Positions 35,614 through 47,123 of a stretch of 64,000 nt of DNA are shown here, one piece after another (position 1 is the first letter of the stretch; every line of letters starts with the position of its first letter). The stretch spans positions 81,548,069 through 81,612,068 of the forward strand of contig NC_030811.1 of assembly GCF_001704415.2 (NCBI RefSeq), in the 5' to 3' direction. The stretch comes from Capra hircus (taxonomy: Eukaryota > Chordata > Mammalia > Artiodactyla > Bovidae). The notes beneath the pieces are model-generated. The model saw only the letters and a list, made by a program, of their open reading frames with translations. It ran no database searches and was not told the DNA's origin. Both the position numbers and the translations under genes were made by a program.

Positions 35614-36155
35614 GAGAGAACATAAAAAATAAAAAGATGGAGAAATTAGAGAACATAAACTAAATGAAGTGGGAGCACTGAATATGAAATAGAAAAAGTG
35701 AAACAAATGATATAAAACAAAAGATCATCAGACAGTCCTGTTATTTTTAAACATGGTTGCTCCTTAGACATATATCTGGAGCTCTGGGGGAAAAAAGCAA
35801 TACCTGAGCATTTGTATTTTTCAAAAAAATTTCAGTATAATTCTATATGCCTCTGGATTTTAAACAGTGATTACAGGTTTTTCTATTAGATCCTACTTTT
35901 GGTGATATGGAGTTCTATCATTTTTTGTTGGCCAATCATGATACAATGGTAGTGAGTAATAATTACATAATCGCAATAGTAAAAGGTGTTTATCAGTTTT
36001 CACAATCAATAGCTAGACAAAAAAATAAAAGATGATTACTGCTGGAAGCCATAATAGGCACATGATTAACTTAACATAAAATAATTGCATACAATTTGGG
36101 GGGGAGAGAGTCAAGCAGAGTAATGTGGTAAGTGGAATTGCATGCATACACATGT
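35614..36155. other. Unrecognised DNA inside the L1 block
   Basis: About 540 bp (and its left continuation 35081-35196) that I cannot assign to L1, BovB or a SINE. It is AT-rich, has no long frame and contains a G run at about 36099-36105. It sits where L1 ORF2 should be. Confidence 0.45.
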
Positions 36156-38363
36156 TTTCATCCACCCCATCAGTCTACGTCTTCTGGTTGGTGCATTGAA
36201 TACATTTACATTTAAGTTAATTATCAATATGTATGATCTTATTACTATTTTCTTGTTTTGGGTTTATTTTCTGTAGGTCTTTTCTTTCTCTTGTGTTTCC
36301 TTCCTAGAGAAGTTTCTCTAGCATCTGTTGTAAAGCTGGTTTGGTGCTGCTGAATTCTCTTAACTTTTGCTTGTCTGGAAAGCTCTTGATTTCTCCATCA
36401 AATCTGAAAGAGAATCTTGCTGGGTAGATATTCTTGGCTCTAGGTTCTTCCCTTTCATTTCTTTAAATATATCATGCTATCCCCTGCTGGTTTGTAGAGT
36501 TTCTGTTGAGAAATCAGCTGATAGCCTGATGGGAGTTCCCTTTGTATGCTATTTAATATTTTTCCCTTGTTGCTTTTAATACTTTGTCTTTAATTTTTGT
36601 CAGTTTGATTACAGTGTGTCTTGGTGTGTTCCTCCTTGGGTTTATCCTGCCTGGGACTTTCTGTGCTGCCTGGACTTGGTTGACTATTTCCTTTCCCATG
36701 TTTGGGATGTTCTCACCTATTATCTCTTCAAATATTTTCTCAGGTCCTTTCTCTCTCTCTTCTTCTGGGACACCTATAATGCAAACATTGGCACATTTAA
36801 TGTTGTCCCAGAGGTCTCTTAGGCTGTCTTCATTTCTATTCATTCTTTTTTCCTGTATTCTATTCTGTGGCAGTGATTTCTACCATTCTGTCCTCCAGGT
36901 CATTTATCCTTTCTGCCTCAGTTATTCTGATATTAATTCCTTCTAGGGTATTATTCATCTCTGTTTGTTTTTCCTCTGATGGACGAGGCTAAGAAGCTAA
37001 GAGAAACCCAAATAAGATGCTAAGTGTTGCAAGAAGGCATCAGAGGGCAGACACACTGAAACCATACTCACAGAAAACTAGTCAATCTTATCACACTAGG
37101 ACCACAGCCTTGTCTAACTCAATGAAACCAAGCCATGCCTATGGGGCAACCCAAGACGGGCGGGTCATGGTAGAGAGGCCTGACAGAATGTGGTCCACTG
37201 GAGAAGGGAATGGCAAGCCACTTCAGTATTCTTGCCTTGAGAACCCCATGAACAGTATGAAAAGGCAAAATGATAGGATACCGAAAGAGGAACTGCCCAG
37301 GTCATTAGGTGCCCAATATGCTACTGGAGATCAGTGGAGAAATAACTCCAGAAAGAATGAAAGGATGGAGCCAAAGCAAAAACAATACCCAGTTGTGAAT
37401 GTGACTGGTGATAGAAGCAAGATCCGATGCTGTAAAGAGCAATATTGCATAGGAACCTGGAATGTCAGGTCCATGAATCAAGGCAAATTAGAAGTGGTCA
37501 AACAAGAGATGGCAAAGGTGAACGTCGACATTTTAGGAATCAGCAAACTAAAATGGACTGGAATGGGTGAATTTAACTCAGATGACCATTACAACTACTA
37601 CTGAGGGCAGGAATCCCTCAGAAGAAATGGAGTAGCCATCATGGTCAACAAAAGAGTTTGAAATGCAGTACTTGGATGCAATCTCAAAAACGACAGAATG
37701 ATCTCTGTTTGTCTCCAAGGCAAACCATTCAATATCACAGTTATCCAAGTCTATGCCCCAACCAGTAATGCTGAAGAAACAAGTTGAACAGTTTTATGAA
37801 GACCTACAAGATCTTTTAGAACTAACACCCCAAAAAAGATGTCCTTTCCATTATAGGGGACTGGAATGCAAAAGTAGGAAGTCAAGAAACACCTGGAGTA
37901 ACAGGCAAATTTGGCCTTGGAATGCAGAATGAAGCAGGGCAAAGACTAATAGAGTTTTACCAAGAAAATGCACTGGTCATAACAAACACCCTCTTCCAAC
38001 AACACAAGAGAGGACTCTACACATGGACATCACTAGATGGTCAACACTGAAATCATATTGATTATATTCTTTGCAGCCAAAGATGGAGAAGCTCTATACA
38101 GTCAACAAAAACAAGACCAGGAGCTGACTATGGCTCAGATCATGAACTCCTTATTGCCAAATTCAGACTTAAATTGAAGAAAGTAGGGAAAACCACTAGA
38201 CCATTCAGGTATGACCTAAATCAAATCCCTTATGGTTATACAGTGGAAGTGAGAAATAGATTTAAGGGTCTAGATTGATAGACAGAGTGCCTGATGAACT
38301 ATGGAATGACGTTCGTGGCATTGTACAGGAGACAGGGATCAAGACAATCCCCATGGAAAAGAA

Positions 38364-39059
38364 ATGCAAAAAAGCAAAATGGCTGTCTGGGGAGGTCTTA
38401 CAAATAGCTGTGAAAAGAAGAGAGGTGAAAAGCAAAGATATAAGCGTCTGAATGCAGAGTTCCAAAGAATAGCAAGAAGAGATAAGAAAGCCTTCTTCAG
38501 TGATCAATGCAAAGAAATAGAGGCAAACAACAGAAAGGGAAAGACTAGAGATCTCTTCAAGAAAATTAGAGATACCAAGGGAACATTTCATGCAAAGATG
38601 GGCTCGATAAAGGACAGAAATGGTATAGAACTGACAGAAGCAGAAGATATTAAGAAGAGGTGGCAAGAATACACAGAAGAACTGTACAAAAAAGATCTTC
38701 ACAACCCAGATAATCATGATGATGTGATCACTCATCTAGAGCCAGACATCTTGGAATGTGAACTCAAGTGGGCCTTAGAAAGCATCACTATGAACAAAGC
38801 TAGTGGAAGTGATGGAATTCCAGTGGAGCTCTTTCAAATCCTGAAAGATGATGCTGTGAAAGTGCTGCACTCAATATGCCAGCAAATTTGGAAAACTCAG
38901 CAGTGGCCACAGGACTGGAAAAGGTCAGTTTTCATTCCAATCCCAAAGAAAGGCAATGCAAAAGAATGCTCAAACTGCTGCACAATTGCACTCATCTCAC
39001 ATGCTAGTAAAGTAATGCCCAAAATTCTCCAAGCGACTTTAGCAATACGTGAACCATGA
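38364..39059 (+). pseudogene. BovB ORF fragment: linker and N-terminal RT
   Basis: 231 codons of the plus-strand BovB polyprotein. Residues 1-90 are the basic linker after the endonuclease. The rest is the N-terminal reverse-transcriptase region (KASGSDGIPVELFQIL near 143-158, a hallmark of RTE elements, and FIPIPKKGNAKECSN near 194-208). The frame is lost by an indel near 39040 and continues at 39049. No start codon here is likely to be a true start. Confidence 0.88.
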
Positions 39060-39924
39060 ACTCCCTGATGTTCAAGCTGGTTTTAGAAAAGGCAGAGGAA
39101 CCAGAGATCAAATTGCCAACATCTGCTGGATCATGGAAAAAGCAAGAGAGTTCCAGAAAAACATCTATTTCTGCTTTCTTGACTATGCCAGGGCCTTTGA
39201 CTGTGTGAATCACAATAAACTCTGGAAAATTCTGAAAGAGATGGGAATACCAGACCACCTGACCTGCCTCTTGAGAAATCTGTATGCAGGTCAGGAAGCA
39301 ACAGTTAGAACTGGACATGGAACAACAGACTGGTTCCAAATAGGAAAAGGAGTACGTCAAGGCTGTATGTTGTCACCCTGCTTATTTAACTTATATGCAG
39401 AATACATCATGAGAAACGCTGGGCTGGAAGAAACACAAGCTGGAATCAAGATTGCCAGGAGAAATATCAATAACCTCGGATATGCAGATGACACCACCCT
39501 TATGGCAGAAAGTGAAGAGGAGCTAAAAAGCCTCTTGATGAAAGTGAAAGAGGAGAGTGAGAAAGTTGGCTTAAAGCTCAACATTCAGAAAACGAAGATC
39601 ATGGCATCTGGTCCCATCACTTCATGGGAAATAGATGGGGAAACAGTGGAAACAGTGTCAGACTTTATTTTTTGGGGCTCCAAAATCACTGCAGATGGTG
39701 ACTGCAGCCATGAAATTAAAAGATGCTTACTCCTTGGAAGAAAAGTTATGACCAACCTAGATAGTATATTCAAAAGCAGAGACATTACTTTGCCGACTAA
39801 GGTCCTCCAATCAAGGCTATGGTTTTTCCTGTGGTCACGTATGGATGTGAGAGTTGGACTGCGAAGAAGGCTGAGCGCCGAAGAATTGATGCGTTTGAAC
39901 TGTGGTGTTGGAGAAGACTCTTGA
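39049..39924 (+). pseudogene. BovB ORF fragment: reverse-transcriptase core
   Basis: 291 codons covering the RT palm. Seen in order: QAGFRKGRGTRDQI (near 10-23), a YARAFDCVNHNKLW block (near 48-61, motif A region), KGVRQGCMLSPCLFN (near 101-115, motif B region) and YADD (145-148, motif C). All catalytic boxes are present, but the frame is open at neither the native start nor the end. The 3' shift at about 39805 removes the C-terminus. Confidence 0.9.
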
Positions 39925-40978
39925 GAGTCCCTTGGACTGCAAGAAGATCCAACCAGTCCATTCTGAAGGAGATCAACCCTGGGATTTCTTTGGAAGGAAT
40001 GATGCTAAAGCTGAAGCTACAGTACTTTAGCCACCTCATGCGAAGAGTTGACTCATTGGAAAGACTCTGATGCTGGGAGAGATTGGGGGCAGGAGGAGAA
40101 GGGGACGACCGAGGATGAGATGGCTGGGTGGCATCACGGACTCAATGGAAGTGAGTCTGAGTGAACTCCGGAAGATGGTGATGGACAGGGAGGCCTGGCA
40201 TGCTGCGATTCATGGGGTTGCAAAGAGTCGGACACGACTGAGCAACTGAACTGAACTTGATGCGAGGGACTGGGTCTTGGTCTGGTGGGCAGGGCCTCAC
40301 TCAGTAAAACTTTAATCCAATTATCTGCTGCTGGTTGGCATTGCACTTCTTCCCTGGTAGTCGTTTGGCCTGAGAGGACCCAGCCGTCGGGTCTTTTAGT
40401 GCCCCTGTCCCAGTGGTGAGTCATTGCCAGCTCACACCTCCCTAGGAGGCCCTCCAACACTAGCAGGTAGTTTTGGCCAGTGTCCTGCAGTGGCTAGCAG
40501 TCACTGCTCCTCTCCTCTGGGTCTTGGTGCACACAAAATCTTGTTTGTGCCCTCCAAGACTGGAGTGTCTGTTTCCCTCAGTTCTCTGGAAGTTATGTAA
40601 TCAAATCCTGCTGGCCCTCAAAGCCAGATTCCCTGGGGATTCCCAGGCCTTTTGTCAGATCCCTAGCCTGGGAAGCCTGATGGCGGGTTCAGAACCTTCA
40701 CAACAGTGGGAAAACTTCTTTGGTATTATTTTCCTCCAGTTTGAGGATCATCCATCCAGTGGGTATGGGATTTGATTTTATTATGCTTTAGTCCCTCCTA
40801 CCATCAGGCTGCTCCTTTCTTCTTTGTCTTTGGATGTGGGGTATCATTTTTTGCTGGGTTCCAGCACCCTCCTGTCAGTGATTGTTCAACAGCTAGTTAA
40901 TATTTTGGTGTTCTCACAGAAGGAGATGAGCACATGTCCTTCTGCTCCAGCATCTTGAACTAGAACTCAAGACTGTTT

Positions 40979-41230
40979 CTTAATTCTCTGTATCTTTGTG
41001 ACTCTAAGGGGTGCAAACCCTGTGGGCTTTCTTAGGTATTTGATTTGGAGAATTGTCTCTGGGTAAGAATCCTAAAACCTGGAGCACCACATATGGATCC
41101 AAACCCTTCATTCTCTTTCTAGGTCTTTTTCAGGAAGAATTGTGTATATAGCTCTATATTTGGTATGCCCATGGGAGATTAGTTCAAGAGACTCCGATGG
41201 CACACTACTGAAGCAGAAATCCCCTTTGCC
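40979..41230 (-). mobile_element. Old L1 5' UTR relic
   Basis: Apparent continuation of the old L1 broken at 34829. The junction is supported by the AAGACT[A/G]TTT pair rather than by strong similarity, so the assignment is moderate. Confidence 0.5.
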
Positions 41231-41999
41231 CTTTTAAAAACTGTATTGTATAGTACTTGCTTATGAGTTGAATGGATTTCTTGTGTATATTTATATTTTA
41301 TATATTTTTATAATTATTTTTTAGATATACAGTTTGCAAGTATTTTTACCCATTCTGTAGGTTGTCTTTTTGCTTTGCTGATAGTTTTTTTTTTTCCTGT
41401 GCAGAAGCATTTTAGATGGCTATACTATGATTTGTCTATTTTGATTTTGTTATCTGTACTTTTGATGTCATATTTAGAAATTAATTGCCTAGACAAACAT
41501 CAAGCAGGTTTTTATCTAGGTTTTATCTAGTATTTTTATGGTTTGGCCTGTGAGTTAAGGGTTCAATGATATTTCTCTGCATGTGGATATCTAATTTTTC
41601 TACCAGAATTTCTTGAATATAATATCCCTTCCACCATTGTGTATTCTCAGCACCCTATTCAAAGATCTGTTGAATATAGGTGTGGGGATTTATGTCTGAA
41701 CTCTGTATTTTGTTCCACGGGTCTATATGTTTTGTACCTGACATACAGTTTTGACAGCTTTAGGAAGTGTGCTACCTCTAACTTTGTTCTTTGTCAAGAT
41801 TGCTTTGGCGATTTGAAATTTATCATTATTCTTCATGAATTTTAGAATTTTTTCTATTTCTGTAAAAAATGTAATTGAGATTTTGATAGTAGAACTTGGT
41901 GTGGTATGAACACTTTAACAGTATTGATTCTTCCAGTTAATGAACTTGAGATATTTTTCCCAATTTGTTTGTGCCTTTAATTCCTTCATCAGTATTTAA
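41231..41999 (-). mobile_element. Old L1 ORF2 3' relic
   Basis: Decayed L1 in reverse: 'tttgcaagtatttttacccattctgtaggttgtctttttgctttgctg' through 'gtcaagattgctttggcgatt' to 'taattccttcatcagtattta'. It stops at the BovB edge. The L1 on the other side of that BovB (43820) resumes about 1.1 kb further along ORF2. Confidence 0.8.
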
Positions 42000-43819
42000 T
42001 CAGAATTTTCCACAGTTTATTATGATCCACACAGTCAAAGGCTTTGGCATAGTCAAAAAGCAGAAACAGATGTTTTTCTGGAACTCCCTTGCTTTTTCCA
42101 TGATCCGGCGGATGTTGGCAATTTGATGTCTGGTTCCTCTGCCTTTTCTAAAACCAGCTTGTACATCAGGAAGTTCATGGTTCACGTACTGCTGAAGCCT
42201 GGCTTGGAGAATTTTGAGCATTACTTAACTAGCATGTGAGATGAGTGCAATTGTGCAGTAGTTTGAGCATTCTTCGGCATTGCCTTTCTTTGGAATTGGA
42301 ATGAAAACTGGCCTTTTCCAGTCCTGTGACCACTGCTGAGTTTTCCAAATTTGCTGGCATATTGAGTGCAACACTTTCACAGCATCATCTTTCAGGATTT
42401 GAAATAGCTCAACTGGAATTCCATCGCCTCCATTAGCAACTAAACTACTGTTCGTAGTGATGCTTTCTAAGACCCACTTGACTTCACATTCCAGGATGTC
42501 TGGATCTAGAAGAGTGATGATACCATCGTGATTATCTGGGTCATGAAGCTCTTTTTCGTAGAGTTCTCGTGTGTATTCTTGCTACCTGTTCTTAATATCT
42601 TCTCAAGCAAGGTCTGATGCTGTAAAGAGCAATATTGCCTAGGGACCTGGAATGTTAGGTTCATGAATCAAGGCAAATTGGAAGTGGTCAAACAGGAGAT
42701 GGCAACAGTGAACGTCGACATACTAGGAATCAGTGAACTAAAATGGACTGGAATGGGTGAATTTTACTCAGATGACCATTATATCTACTACTGTGGGCAG
42801 GAATGCCTTAGAAGAAATGGAGTAGCCATCATGGTCAACAAAAGAGTCTGAAATGCAGTACTTGGATGCAAGCTCAAAAACAACAGAATGATCTCTGTTC
42901 GTTTCCAAGGCAAACAATTCAATATCACCGTAATCCAAGTTATGCCCCAACCAATAATGCTAAAGAAGCTGAAGTTGAATGGTTCTATGAAGACCTACAA
43001 GACCTTTTAGATCTAACACCCCAAAAGGAAGTCCTTTCCATTATAGGGGACTGGAATGCAAAAGTAGGAAGTCAAGAAACACCGGGGGTAACAGGAATAT
43101 TTGGCCTTGGAATACGGAATGAAGCACGGCAAAGGCTAATAGAGTTTTGCCAAGAGAACACACTGGTCATAGCAAACATCCTCTTCCAACAACACAAAAG
43201 AAGACTCTACACATGGACATCACTAGATGGTCAACACTGAAATCATATTGATTATATTCTTTGCAGCCAAAGATGGAGAAGCTCTATACAGTCAGCAAAA
43301 ACAAGACCAGGAGCTGACTGTGGCTCAGATCATGAACTCCTTATTTCCAAATTTAGACTTAAATTGAAGAAAGTAGGGAAAACCGCTAGACCATTCAGGT
43401 ATGACCTAAATCAAATCCCTTATGATTATACAGTGGAAGTGAGAAATAGATTTAAAGGCCTAGATCTGATAGACAGAGTGCCTGATGCACTATGGAATGA
43501 GGTTCATGACATTGTACAGGAGACAGGGATCAAGACCATCCCCATGGAAAAGAAATGCAAAAAAGCAAAATGGCTGTCTGGGGAGGCCTTACAAATAGCT
43601 GCAAAAAGAAGAGAAGTGAAAAGCAAAGGAGAAAAGGAAAGATGTAAGTATCTGAATGCAGAGTTCCAAAGAATAGCAAGGAGAGATACGAAAGCCTTCC
43701 TCAGCGATCCATGCAAAGAAATAGAGGAAAACAACAGAATGGGAAAGACTAGAGATCTCTTCAAGAAAATTAGAGATACCAAGGGAACATTTCATGCAAA
43801 GATGGGCTCGATAATGGAC
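42000..43819 (-). mobile_element. BovB with inverted 5' part, 3' end missing
   Basis: 42000-42603 is BovB in reverse orientation, matching 38642-39235 of the near-full copy (RT N-terminus). 42605-43819 is forward, matching 37415-38616 (endonuclease and linker). Only about 25 bp of the element is missing between the two parts. Read on the minus strand this is [inverted 5' part][sense 3' part], again a 5' inversion. The last ~1 kb of the element and its tail are absent at the left edge. The forward part has one 206-codon frame (43364-43984, running into flanking DNA) and another at 42866-43240 that keeps an endonuclease-like IIGDWNAKVGSQE motif. Confidence 0.85.
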
Positions 43820-44090
43820 TATACTACTAACTTGCTGTATTATCATTTTAAAAACCAACCTAGTTTTATTGATTTGTTTTCTTTTCTTGGTGGTGTTATT
43901 CTGTATTTGACTTGTTTCTGCTATAATCTTTATTATTTCTTTCCTTCTGCTAAGTTTGAGCTTAGTTTGTCCTTTTTATTCTAGTTTTATGAGATATAAA
44001 GTTCAGTTACTTATTAAGAGTTTTTGATTTTTTTAATATAGACAAGTATCACGGTAAACTTCCCTCTTATATTTGGTTTTGCTATATCTC
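43820..44090 (-). mobile_element. Old L1 ORF2 relic
   Basis: 'aaaaaccaacctagttttattgatttg ... tttctttccttctgctaagtttgag ... aaacttccctcttatatttgg' is decayed L1 ORF2 in reverse. It is the same old copy as 41231-41999, with a gap. Confidence 0.8.
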
Positions 44091-44101
44091 ATAGGTTTTA
44101 G

Positions 44102-44319
44102 GGAAGCTTCTCAAGTGGTGGTAGTGGTAAAGAATCTGCCTGCCAATGCAGGAGACACAAGAAACATGGATTTGATCCCTGGGTTGGGAAGATCCCTTGG
44201 AGTAGGAAATGGCAACCTGCTCCAGTATTCTTGCCTAAACAATTCAGTGGACAGCTGGTGGGCTATAGTCCATGTGGCCACAAATCATCAGACGTGGCTG
44301 AGTGACTGAGCACAGCAGC
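44102..44319 (+). mobile_element. tRNA-derived SINE (older Bov-tA/CHR-2-like)
   Basis: Head 'gtggtagtggtaaagaatctgcctgccaatgcaggag' with the extra 'acacaagaaacatgg' insert seen in older subfamilies, B-box-like 'ggatttgatccc', then a diverged Bov-A body. ATAGGTTTTAG (44091-44101) and ATAGCCTTTAG (44320-44330) are the target duplication with two mismatches. Confidence 0.88.
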
Positions 44320-44384
44320 ATAGCCTTTAGGATATCACATTTTTCTTTTTGTCTGCCTTGAGATATTTTTAAATTCTGTTTCTT

Positions 44385-44730
44385 AAAAATTGTATTTGGT
44401 TGTTTTGTGGCTGTGCTCCATCTTTGTTCCTACATTCAGGCTTCCTCTAGTGGTGCAGAGCAGGGGTTACTCTCCAGTTGTGGTGCACGGGCTTCTCATT
44501 GTGGTTACTCCTCTTGCTGTGGAGCGTGGACTCTAGGGTGTGTGAACTTCATTAGTTGCTGCACATGGACTCAGTAGTGTGGCTTGTGGGCTCCAGAGCA
44601 CAGGCTCAGTAACTGTGAAACTTGGGCTCCATTGTCCCATGACATGCGGGATCCCCCCAGACCAGGATCAGACTGGTGCCCTCTGCATTGCAAAGTGGAT
44701 TTTTAAAGACTAGACCACCAGAGATGCCCT
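44385..44730 (-). mobile_element. CHR-1-type SINE
   Basis: The text 'tgtggctgtgctccatctttgttcctac ... gttgtggtgcacgggcttctcattgtggttactcc ... gggatccccccagaccaggatcagactggtgccctctgcattgc ... accaccagagatgccct' is the cetartiodactyl CHR-1 SINE in reverse, with the tRNA-derived head at the right. It is older than the Bov-tA copies, as its decay shows. Confidence 0.87.
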
Positions 44731-44898
44731 AAGTTCCCTTTTATTTCCTCTTCAGTGGTTGTTCAAGTATGTCTTGTTTTGTTTACATGTGAATATGAAT
44801 TTTCCTGTTTTTAGCTGTTACTGACTTCTAGTTTTATTATATTTTATTTTATTATATATATTATATTACAGTTTTATAATAATAAAATATATATATAG
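44731..44898 (-). mobile_element. Old L1 ORF2 relic
   Basis: 'tcagtggttgttcaagtatgtcttgtttt...aattttcctgttttt...gacttctagttttat' is L1 ORF2 endonuclease-side text in reverse. It ends in an AT-rich (TA)n patch at the BovB edge. Confidence 0.75.
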
Positions 44899-47123
44899 TA
44901 TTGATATTTCTCCTGGTAATCTTGATTCTAGCTTGTGCTTCTTCAGCACAGCATTTCTCATGATGTACTCTGCATATAAGTTAAATAAGCAGGGTGACAA
45001 TATATAGCCTTGATGTACTCCTTTTCCTATTTGGAACCAGTCTGTTTCCCATGTCCAGTTCTAACTGTTGCTTCCTGACCTGCATACAGATTTCTCAAGA
45101 AGCAGGTCAGGTGGTCTGATATTCCCATCTCTTTCAGAATTTTCCAGAGTTTATTGTGATCCACACAGTCAAAGGCTTTGGCATAGTCAATAAAGCAGAA
45201 ATAGATGTTTTTCTGGAACTCTCTTGCTTTTTCCATGATCCAGCGGATGTTGGCAATTGGATCTCTGGTTCCTCTGTCTTTTCTAAAACCAGCTTGAACA
45301 TCTGAAAGTTCACAGTTCATGTACTTTTGAAACGTGGATTGGAGAATTTTGAGTATTACTTTGCTAGCATGTGAGATGAGTGCAATTGTGCAGTAGTTTG
45401 AGCATTGTTTGGCATTCCCTTTCTTTGGGATTGGAATGAAAACTGACCTTTTCCGGTCCCGTGGCCACTGATGAGTTTTCAAAATTGCTGGCATATTGAG
45501 TGTAGCACTCTCACAGCATCATCTTCCAGGATTTGAAATAGTTCAACTGGAATTCCATCACCTCCACTAGCTTTGTTTGTAGTGATGTTTCCTAAGGCCC
45601 ACTTGACTTCACATTCCAGGATGTCTGGTTCTAGGAGACTGATGATAGCTTCATGATTATCTGGGTCGTGAAAATCTTTTTTGTACAGTTCTGTGTATTG
45701 TTTCCACATCTCTTTAATATTGGAGAAGGCAATGGCACCCTACTCCAGTACTCTTGCCTGGAAAATCCCATCAACAGAGGAGCAAGCTGCAGTCCATGGG
45801 GTCGCTGAGAGTCAGACACGACTGAGCAACTTCACTTTCACTTTTCACTTTAATGCATTGGAGAAGGAAATGGCAACCCACTCGACTGTTCTTGCCTGGA
45901 GAATCCCAGGGACGGGGAACCTGGTGGGCTGCCATCTATGGGTTCACACAGAGTCAGACATGAGTGATGTGACTTAGCAGCAGTAGCAGCTGCTTGATAT
46001 CTTCTGCTTCTGTTAGGTCCATACCATTTCCGTCCTTTATTGAGCCCATCTTTGCATGAAACATTTCCTTGGTATCTCTAATTTTCTTGAAGAGATCTCT
46101 AGTTCTTCCCATTCTATTGTTTTCCTCTATTTCTTTGCACTGATCACTGAGGAAGGCTTTCTTATCTCTCCTTGCTGTTTTTTTGGAACTCTGCATTCAA
46201 AAGAGTATATCTTTCCTTTTCTCCTTTGCTTTTCGCTTCTCTTCTTTTCACAGATATTTGTAAGGCCTTCTCAGACAGCCATTTCGGTTTTTTGCATTTC
46301 TTTTTCTTGGAGATGGTCTTGCTCCCTGTCTCCTGTACAATGCATGAACCCCATTCCATAGTTCACCCTTACAGCAGAAAGTGAAGAACTAAGGAGCCTC
46401 TTGATAAAAGTGAAAAAGAAGAGTGAAAAAGTTGGCTTAAAGTGCAGCATTCAGAAAACAAAGATTATGGCATCCATTCCCACCCCTTTATAGCAAATAG
46501 ATGGAGAAACATTAGAAACAGTGGCAAACTTTATTTTGAGGGGCTCAAAAATCACTGCAGATGGTGACTGCAGCCATGAAATTAAAAGACGCTTACTCCC
46601 TGACTGAACAGTTATGACCAACCTAGACAGCGTATTAAAAAGCAGAGACGTTATTTTGCCAACAGAGGTCTGTCTAGTCAAGGCTATGGTTTTACCAGTA
46701 GTCATGTATGGATGTAAGAGGTGGACTGTAAAGAAAGCTGAGCACCAAAGAATTGATGCTTTTGAACTATGGTGTTGGAGATTCTTGAGAGTCCCTTGGA
46801 GTACAAGGAGAGCCAACCAGTCCATGCTAAAGGAAATCAGTCCTTAATACTCATTGGCAGGGCTGATGCTGAAGCTGAAACTCCAGTACTTTGGCCATTT
46901 GATGCAAAGAATGGACTCATTTGAAAAGACTGTGATGCTGGGAAAGATTGAAGGCAGGAGGAGAAGGGGATGACAGAGGATGAGATGGTTGGATGGCATC
47001 ACCAACTCAACGGACATGAATTTGAGTAAACTTCAGGAGTTAGGTGATGAACAGGAAGGCCTGGCATGCTGCAGTGTATGGGGTCGCAAAGAGCTGGACA
47101 CGACTGAGCAACCGAACTGAACT
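44899..47123 (+). mobile_element. BovB with inverted 5' part (twin-primed), interrupted by Bov-A2
   Basis: 44899-46364 is reverse BovB matching 38296-39473 of the near-full copy. 46364-47123 is forward BovB matching 39495 to the end, with tail 'gaactgaactga'. The gap between the two parts is about 21 bp. The order [inverted 5' part][sense 3' part] again fits twin priming, here with 5' truncation as well. The reverse part has a 155-codon minus frame (45027-45494) with RT landmarks, and the forward part has short C-terminal frames. Confidence 0.87.
45721..45992 (+). mobile_element. Bov-A2 SINE inside BovB
   Basis: Two forward Bov-A units joined by 'ttcactttcacttttcactttaatgcattggagaagg', ending in 'gacttagcagcagtagcagc'. 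CTTTAATAT (45712-45720) and CTTGATAT (45993-46000) are the decayed target duplication. BovB reads through it at 'cttaatatcttctgcttctg'. Confidence 0.94.

Larger units (their letters stand above)
36985..40253 (+). mobile_element. Near-full-length BovB (RTE-clade LINE), inactive
   Basis: A 3.27-kb forward BovB: 5' region (36985-37440), apurinic-type endonuclease region, linker, reverse transcriptase and a 3' end with (AACTG)-type tail. The endonuclease frame (37017-37604) reads GTWNVRSMNQGKLEVV and ILGISKLKWTG before a TGA at 37602. A second in-frame TGA near 37659 ('gtttgaaatg') looks like CpG decay of CGA, and a further shift follows near 37780. The RT is split between frames 38364-39059 and 39049-39924 by an indel near 39040. 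The second carries the catalytic YADD at residues 145-148. A base lost near 39805 shifts the C-terminus into 39819-40070. The flanks TGATGGACGAGG and TGATGCGAGG suggest a decayed target duplication. Confidence 0.94.
34840..40968 (-). mobile_element. L1 with complete 5' end, interrupted by a full BovB
   Basis: 34840-35080 is an L1 3' UTR. 36156-36590 is the 5' part of ORF2, about 36590-36984 is ORF1, and 40254-40968 is a 5' UTR ending in 'tctgctccagcatcttgaac', the usual start of artiodactyl L1. AAGACTATTT (34830-34839) and AAGACTGTTT (40969-40978) flank the whole block, and the old L1 outside appears to read across it. The middle is odd: most of ORF2 is missing and replaced by about 1.1 kb of non-L1 sequence plus a BovB (35081-36155). 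Either one L1 was internally rearranged, or a 3' and a 5' fragment came together. Confidence 0.7.

Noticed and set aside
29478..47123. Inverted BovB pairs as cruciform or functional palindromes
   Set aside because: The paired parts come from different, non-overlapping regions of the element, so they are not complementary to each other and cannot form a hairpin.
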